Shown here: positions 4,089-7,534 of the stretch, piece by piece | Numbering within the stretch: the stretch's first letter is position 1 | Layout of the letters: each line of letters begins with the position of its first letter | Assembly (NCBI GenBank): GCA_016191795.1 | Contig: JACPVK010000182.1 | Coordinates: 1 to 7,534 of the forward strand | DNA: 7,534 bases | DNA from: Gammaproteobacteria bacterium | GTDB taxonomy: Bacteria > Pseudomonadota > Gammaproteobacteria > SZUA-229 | Direction: 5' to 3' | Notes under the pieces: generated by a model | The model's database searches: none | What the model was told of the DNA's origin: nothing | Seen by the model: the letters and a program-made list of their open reading frames with translations, nothing else | Program-made: the position numbers and the translations under genes

Positions 4089-5573
4089 ATGAGTGCGTCT
4101 GAGATTGTAAATAAGGTTTGGAATTATGCACATGTGCTCAGGGATGATGGTGTGGGTTACGGCGACTATGTGGAACAAATTACATACTTAATCTTCCTCA
4201 AAATGGCCGATGAGCGTGAAGTATCTGGCCAGCAAGTAAAAGTGCCTGGCGAATATGCCTGGGCCAAGTTGGTGAAGTTGGATGGCGATGATTTAGAGCT
4301 GCAATACCGCCACACTCTGGAAAATTTGGGCAAACAAGGCGGTATGTTAGGCACCATCTTTCGCAAGGCACAAAACAAAATTCAAGACCCTGCTAAGTTG
4401 GAACGCTTGATCAAGATGATTGAGAAAGAACAGTGGTCTACCTTACCGGCAGATGTAAAAGGTGAAATCTACGAAGGCTTGTTAGAGCGCAATGCGCAAG
4501 ATGTAAAAGGCGGTGCTGGCCAATACTTTACGCCACGTCCGTTAATTCAGGCGATAGTAGACGTGATGCAACCTAAACCCACCGACACCGTGGCCGACCC
4601 GGCCTGTGGTACCGGTGGCTTTTTATTGGCGGCTCACGATTACATGGCGGCACACCCAACGCTTTCTAAAAAAGATCGGCGTCATCTTAAAGAAACCGCC
4701 TTACGCGGTAACGATATTGTGGATGGTGTGGTGCGCTTATGTGCCATGAACTTATACCTACACGGTATTGGTGGTGATGAATGCCCCATTAGCTCGAATG
4801 ATGCACTGGCCAAAGAAGTAGGCGATAACCGTGTGGACATGGTATTGGCCAATCCACCGTTTGGTAAAAAAAGCTCCATTACCGTTATCAACGAAAAGAG
4901 CGGCAAAAAAGAACAAGAAAAACTCACTATTGAACGCGAAGACTTTTGGGCCACCACCTCCAACAAACAGCTCAACTTTGTGCAACACATTGCCAACATG
5001 CTCAAGATTGACGGCAAAGCCGCTGTGGTAGTGCCAGATAATGTGTTGTTTGAAGGCGGCGCTGGTGAAACCGTACGCAAAACCCTCATGGAACGCTGTG
5101 ATCTCCACACTATACTGCGTCTACCCACCGGCATCTTCTACGCACAAGGCGTAAAAGCCAACGTCATCTTCTTCGACGCCAAACCCGCCTCCAAAACCGC
5201 TTGGACTAAAAAAGTTTGGATATACGACTTTCGCACCAACGTGCACATGACCTTAAAAGAAAAACGTTTAGTAAAAAACGACTTCAAAGAATTTATAGAA
5301 CTCTACAAACCAGAAGACCGCAGCAAACGCAAACCAAGCTGGACCGAAAAAACCCCCAACGGCCGCTGGCGCGCCTTCACTTATGATGAATTAATAGCAC
5401 GCGACAAAACCAACTTAGACATCTTCTGGCTAAAAGACGAATCACTAGAAGACACCGACAACCTACCACCACCGCACATACTTGCTGCCGAAATTGTTGA
5501 ACAACTGCAAGCCGCGTTGGAAGAGTTTAAGAGTGTGGAAGAGGTGTTAGCGGGGAATGGAGTTATTGAATGA
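4089..5573 (+). CDS. hsdM: Type I restriction-modification DNA methyltransferase subunit HsdM (N6-adenine)
   Basis: The 494-residue protein is the usual HsdM size and appears intact. Residues 1 to about 130 are the helical HsdM_N domain. AdoMet motif I is DPACGTGGF at 170-178, preceded by the QYFTPRPLIQAIVDVM segment typical of HsdM. GNDI at 207-210 lies in the motif II region. The catalytic N6-adenine motif IV is NPPF at 255-258. The C-terminal part includes the LPTGIFYAQGVKANVIFF segment common to the family, and the protein ends in a helical stretch that in HsdM contacts the specificity subunit. HsdM methylates adenine only in complex with HsdS and, with HsdR, restricts unmodified DNA. The start at 4089 is supported by GAGG and by alignment with copies 2 and 3. 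No intact hsdS or hsdR follows in the window, so target specificity cannot be assigned. Confidence 0.95.
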   Translation: MSASEIVNKVWNYAHVLRDDGVGYGDYVEQITYLIFLKMADEREVSGQQVKVPGEYAWAKLVKLDGDDLELQYRHTLENLGKQGGMLGTIFRKAQNKIQDPAKLERLIKMIEKEQWSTLPADVKGEIYEGLLERNAQDVKGGAGQYFTPRPLIQAIVDVMQPKPTDTVADPACGTGGFLLAAHDYMAAHPTLSKKDRRHLKETALRGNDIVDGVVRLCAMNLYLHGIGGDECPISSNDALAKEVGDNRVDMVLANPPFGKKSSITVINEKSGKKEQEKLTIEREDFWATTSNKQLNFVQHIANMLKIDGKAAVVVPDNVLFEGGAGETVRKTLMERCDLHTILRLPTGIFYAQGVKANVIFFDAKPASKTAWTKKVWIYDFRTNVHMTLKEKRLVKNDFKEFIELYKPEDRSKRKPSWTEKTPNGRWRAFTYDELIARDKTNLDIFWLKDESLEDTDNLPPPHILAAEIVEQLQAALEEFKSVEEVLAGNGVIE

Positions 5574-5668
5574 GTACTAGCTTCACGAAAATCATGGCGT
5601 CAGACTCCTTGATTATTCTAGTGTTGGAGCAGGCAGAGGTTTTGTCGAACGGATGGACGATTAATTAA
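5570..5668 (+). pseudogene. 32-codon ORF in the hsdS position, possible hsdS remnant
   Basis: The ATG at 5570 overlaps the hsdM stop (ATGA), the usual coupling by which hsdS follows hsdM. The 32-residue product starts MSTSFTK and ends EVLSNGWTIN before a TAA at 5666-5668. The closing segment faintly resembles the LPxGW-type sequence that opens the first target-recognition domain of many HsdS proteins. I infer that an hsdS 5' end was cut off here when the downstream nuclease genes arrived. The similarity is short and weak, so it could equally be a chance ORF. The remaining bases to 5679 contain nothing recognisable except an AGG ribosome-binding site at 5670-5672. Confidence 0.35.
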
Positions 5669-5679
5669 CAGGTGTATAT

Positions 5680-6735
5680 ATGGCCGTATATGAAATAACA
5701 CCCAGCATGTTGCGACAGTTACCTGAGACATCTTTCGCGTCAGAGGGTATTAAAGAGCGTGATGATTTGCAGCGATTGATAATTCAGCAAATTGATGTGC
5801 TTTCGCCCAATACGCTTGTCATTGCCGAAGAGTTTGGCGAATGGGAAGATAGTCGTCGAAGGATCGATATTCTGGGAATCTCAAACGATGCCAATCTCGT
5901 AGTCATTGAGTTGAAGCGTACCGAGGATGGTGGTCATATGGACTTGCAGGCTATCCGATACGCCGCCATGGTTTCAACGCTTACCTTCGACAAGGTTGTT
6001 GAGATTTATGGACGATTTCTCGAAAAGCATGGTAAAGACGATGACCCGGAAACTGCCATTTTGGCTTTTTTGGATTGGGATGAGCCCCAAGAAGATGAAT
6101 TCGCCCAAGATGTAAATATTATTCTCGCTTCCAAAGAGTTCTCGAAAGAATTGACAACGGCAGTGATATGGTTAAATGAGAGAGATTTAAATATTCGCTG
6201 TATTAGGATGAAACCATATAAAGATAAGGACAAGGTGTTGCTTGATGTTCAAACGGTGATTCCTCTGCCAGAGGCCGAAGATTATCAGGTGCAAATTCGT
6301 GAGAAACAGGTGAAGGAGCGACAGTCTCGCTTATCATCTAGGGATTTTACCCGGTATACATTAATCATTAATGGTAATAATTACCCGAATCTTCCCAAAC
6401 GTGGCTTGATGTTTCACGTGGTTAAGTCGCTTGTAGATGCAGGTATTCATCCGGCTGATTTAATGAGTGATATAAGCTGGAGAAGGAATAATCTATTTGT
6501 TGTTTTCGATGGTGAGCTGGACGAAAGTGAAGTTTATGAAAGGTTAATGGAGAAGGATATTGGTGGTGCGGTTCCAAAATATAAACGGTATTTCAGCAAG
6601 GCAGATGAGTTGATGATTGTTGATGGGAAGACCTATGTTTTGTCAAATCAGTGGGGTAATCGCACACTTGAAGCTGTTGAGTTACTAAAAAATAAGTACG
6701 ACCAACTACATATAAATGTTCAGCCAGAATACTGA
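5680..6735 (+). CDS. PD-(D/E)XK nuclease-like protein with separate C-terminal domain
   Basis: The protein has 351 residues, with an AGG site seven bases before the ATG. The N-terminal domain (about 25-150) shows the restriction-endonuclease core: E50/E51 in VIAEEFGEW, D63 in RRRIDILGI, E77-x-K79 in VVIELKR, and Q90 in the following helix, spaced as in NucS/DUF91-like and related PD-(D/E)XK domains. Residues about 190-225 are charged and probably linker. The C-terminal domain (about 227-351) starts YTLIINGNNYPNLPKRGL and ends with a YKRYFSKADELMIVDGKTYVLSNQWG stretch, a likely DNA- or partner-binding module that I cannot name. It is probably a DNA endonuclease. The intact catalytic residues argue for activity. 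It is followed 17 nt later by an HNH nuclease gene, so the two likely form one unit placed behind hsdM. Whether they restrict foreign DNA independently or assist the type I system is not visible. Confidence 0.8.
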   Translation: MAVYEITPSMLRQLPETSFASEGIKERDDLQRLIIQQIDVLSPNTLVIAEEFGEWEDSRRRIDILGISNDANLVVIELKRTEDGGHMDLQAIRYAAMVSTLTFDKVVEIYGRFLEKHGKDDDPETAILAFLDWDEPQEDEFAQDVNIILASKEFSKELTTAVIWLNERDLNIRCIRMKPYKDKDKVLLDVQTVIPLPEAEDYQVQIREKQVKERQSRLSSRDFTRYTLIINGNNYPNLPKRGLMFHVVKSLVDAGIHPADLMSDISWRRNNLFVVFDGELDESEVYERLMEKDIGGAVPKYKRYFSKADELMIVDGKTYVLSNQWGNRTLEAVELLKNKYDQLHINVQPEY

Positions 6736-6752
6736 TTACCCCATAAAACCAT

Positions 6753-7457
6753 ATGAACTTCGAATCCTGGCTTCAACATATCGGAAAATCACCAAGCTCT
6801 GCAAAGAAATATTCGATTGCAATATCTGGCGCTATTTCATCCTGGGCAAAAGAAGCCGAGTTGGTGGATAAGTCTTTATTGGAAATACAGGATTCTAAAA
6901 CGCTGCAACACATCGCTTCATCTCTATCGAACGTCGAAATCTTTGTGCAGAGAAACACCAAAGGCAACGGCATGTACAGCGCTGCCTTGAAGAAGTATCA
7001 GGAATATCTATCTGATATTACCGGCGAGGACTTGGCCGACGATATTCAACAGATTGTGAATGACAAGGCTATTGCTTCCACTGAAAAGGCTGTCTACATC
7101 AATGCCCGCGTTGGCCAGGGAAAGTTTCGCCAGGGTTTGATTGATATGTGGCGTGGTTGTTCGGTTACAGGCTTTTCTGATACCCGTTTTTTAGTGGCGT
7201 CGCATATCAAGCCATGGAAAGTATCAAATAACACAGAACGATTAGATCCCTACAATGGCTTGTTGCTGTTGCCGAACCTGGATAAGGTCTTTGATCTTCG
7301 CTACATCACTTTTTCTGAAAAAGGGGAAATCCTCATTCACAAAGAACTGGAGGATTATTCGAAGCTGGGTATCAATAAGTCATTTAAAATTAATATCTCT
7401 GATAAGCATCAAGAGAATATGGCCTATCATCGAAGCATGTTTTTCAGTAATAAATAA
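6753..7457 (+). CDS. HNH_2-type endonuclease with N-terminal helical domain
   Basis: The protein has 234 residues. An in-frame TAA at 6744-6746 fixes the start at or after 6753; no clear ribosome-binding site precedes it, so coupling to the upstream gene 17 nt away is likely. Residues 1 to about 90 are helical. The opening SWLQHIGKSPSSAKKYSIAISGAISSW resembles a SAM-like DNA-binding segment of integrase type, and a second helix pair ends SAALKKYQEYL. The nuclease domain (about 113-195) contains R119 and R126, C136 in CSVTG, ASHIKPW with H151, DPYNGLLLLP with N168, and LDKVFD with D177/D181. This is the HNH_2 pattern seen in many restriction-type HNH proteins. It is predicted to be a metal-dependent DNA endonuclease, probably cytoplasmic, working with the PD-(D/E)XK protein. 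Confidence 0.86.
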   Translation: MNFESWLQHIGKSPSSAKKYSIAISGAISSWAKEAELVDKSLLEIQDSKTLQHIASSLSNVEIFVQRNTKGNGMYSAALKKYQEYLSDITGEDLADDIQQIVNDKAIASTEKAVYINARVGQGKFRQGLIDMWRGCSVTGFSDTRFLVASHIKPWKVSNNTERLDPYNGLLLLPNLDKVFDLRYITFSEKGEILIHKELEDYSKLGINKSFKINISDKHQENMAYHRSMFFSNK

Positions 7458-7534
7458 AGGAAATCATGGAGTGAGACTTCTGAATGCCCAACTTGTAAGC
7501 ATTAAAAATCAAACAATTCCTTAACATGCACATC
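7458..7534. other. Non-coding tail with no recognisable feature
   Basis: These 77 bases hold no gene I can support. A 17-codon GTG-initiated frame (7471-7524) follows an AGGA at 7458-7461 but is too short to judge. There is no stem followed by a T-run, so no terminator of the HNH gene is seen. Confidence 0.5.

Larger units (their letters stand above)
3923..4102 (+). pseudogene. hsdM: hsdM 5' fragment, copy 3, a 59-codon ORF overlapping hsdM
   Basis: Codons 1-29 (3923-4009) encode exactly the same residues as the intact HsdM start, with some synonymous changes. A 53-bp hairpin insert follows (4010-4062), then the junction CAAATTACCTATAAATGAGG. The frame continues to a TGA at 4100-4102, 14 nt inside intact hsdM, and ends LPINEVPHECV, just as copy 1 ends inside copy 2. 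It starts 17 nt after the HEPN stop codon. It is most simply a remnant of duplication. The shared length and shared stop overlap leave open a role as a translationally coupled leader ORF. Confidence 0.8.

Noticed and set aside
4682..5134. Long reverse-strand open frames inside hsdM (150 and 116 codons)
   Set aside because: They are shadows of the well-supported hsdM frame; their translations are low-complexity Ser/Phe-rich and resemble no protein.
7255..7524. 89-codon frame overlapping the end of the HNH gene
   Set aside because: It is an out-of-frame shadow of the HNH gene; only the last 17 codons lie outside it and show no recognisable feature.

Overview
All convincing genes lie on the + strand. 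The window looks like an accessory, defence-type island of a moderate-GC gammaproteobacterium. The host assignment is a low-confidence inference from codon use and gene style; no rRNA, tRNA or housekeeping gene anchors it. The first 2 kb is visibly more A+T-rich than the hsdM region, which suggests a patchwork of separately acquired cassettes.

Bases 1-2010: a tightly overlapping cassette of three genes. They are the 3' end of an unrecognised gene (1-225), a divergent thymidylate-synthase-fold protein (222-929), and a family-4-like Fe-S uracil-DNA glycosylase with an extra C-terminal domain resembling DUF4065/Panacea (SocA-like) (916-2010). A nucleotide-making or nucleotide-modifying enzyme next to a base-excising enzyme is the best candidate here for an undescribed system.

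Bases 2037-4088: a zone of broken hsdM 5' ends. Three partial copies (2037, 2200, 3923) precede the intact gene (4089). Each is interrupted at exactly the same codon (after codon 29) by short hairpin-rich inserts. At least nine hairpins share a T-pyrimidine-C-N loop but have different, self-complementary stems. Between partial copies 2 and 3 sits an MNT nucleotidyltransferase/HEPN pair (2892-3906), a toxin-antitoxin-type module. It has its own promoter and two ACCC...GGGT palindromes that look like autoregulatory operators.

Bases 4089-5573: an intact type I restriction-modification methyltransferase subunit, hsdM. It is followed by a 32-codon ORF in the position where hsdS normally starts, possibly an hsdS remnant. 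No intact hsdS or hsdR is visible in the window.

Bases 5680-7457: two nuclease-like genes, a PD-(D/E)XK protein with a separate C-terminal domain and an HNH_2 protein. They probably form one transcription unit and occupy the slot between hsdM and whatever RM genes may follow.

Taken together, the window reads as stacked defence modules (TS/UDG, MNT-HEPN, type I RM, PDDEXK-HNH). Duplication of the hsdM 5' end appears to have accompanied insertion of the MNT-HEPN module.
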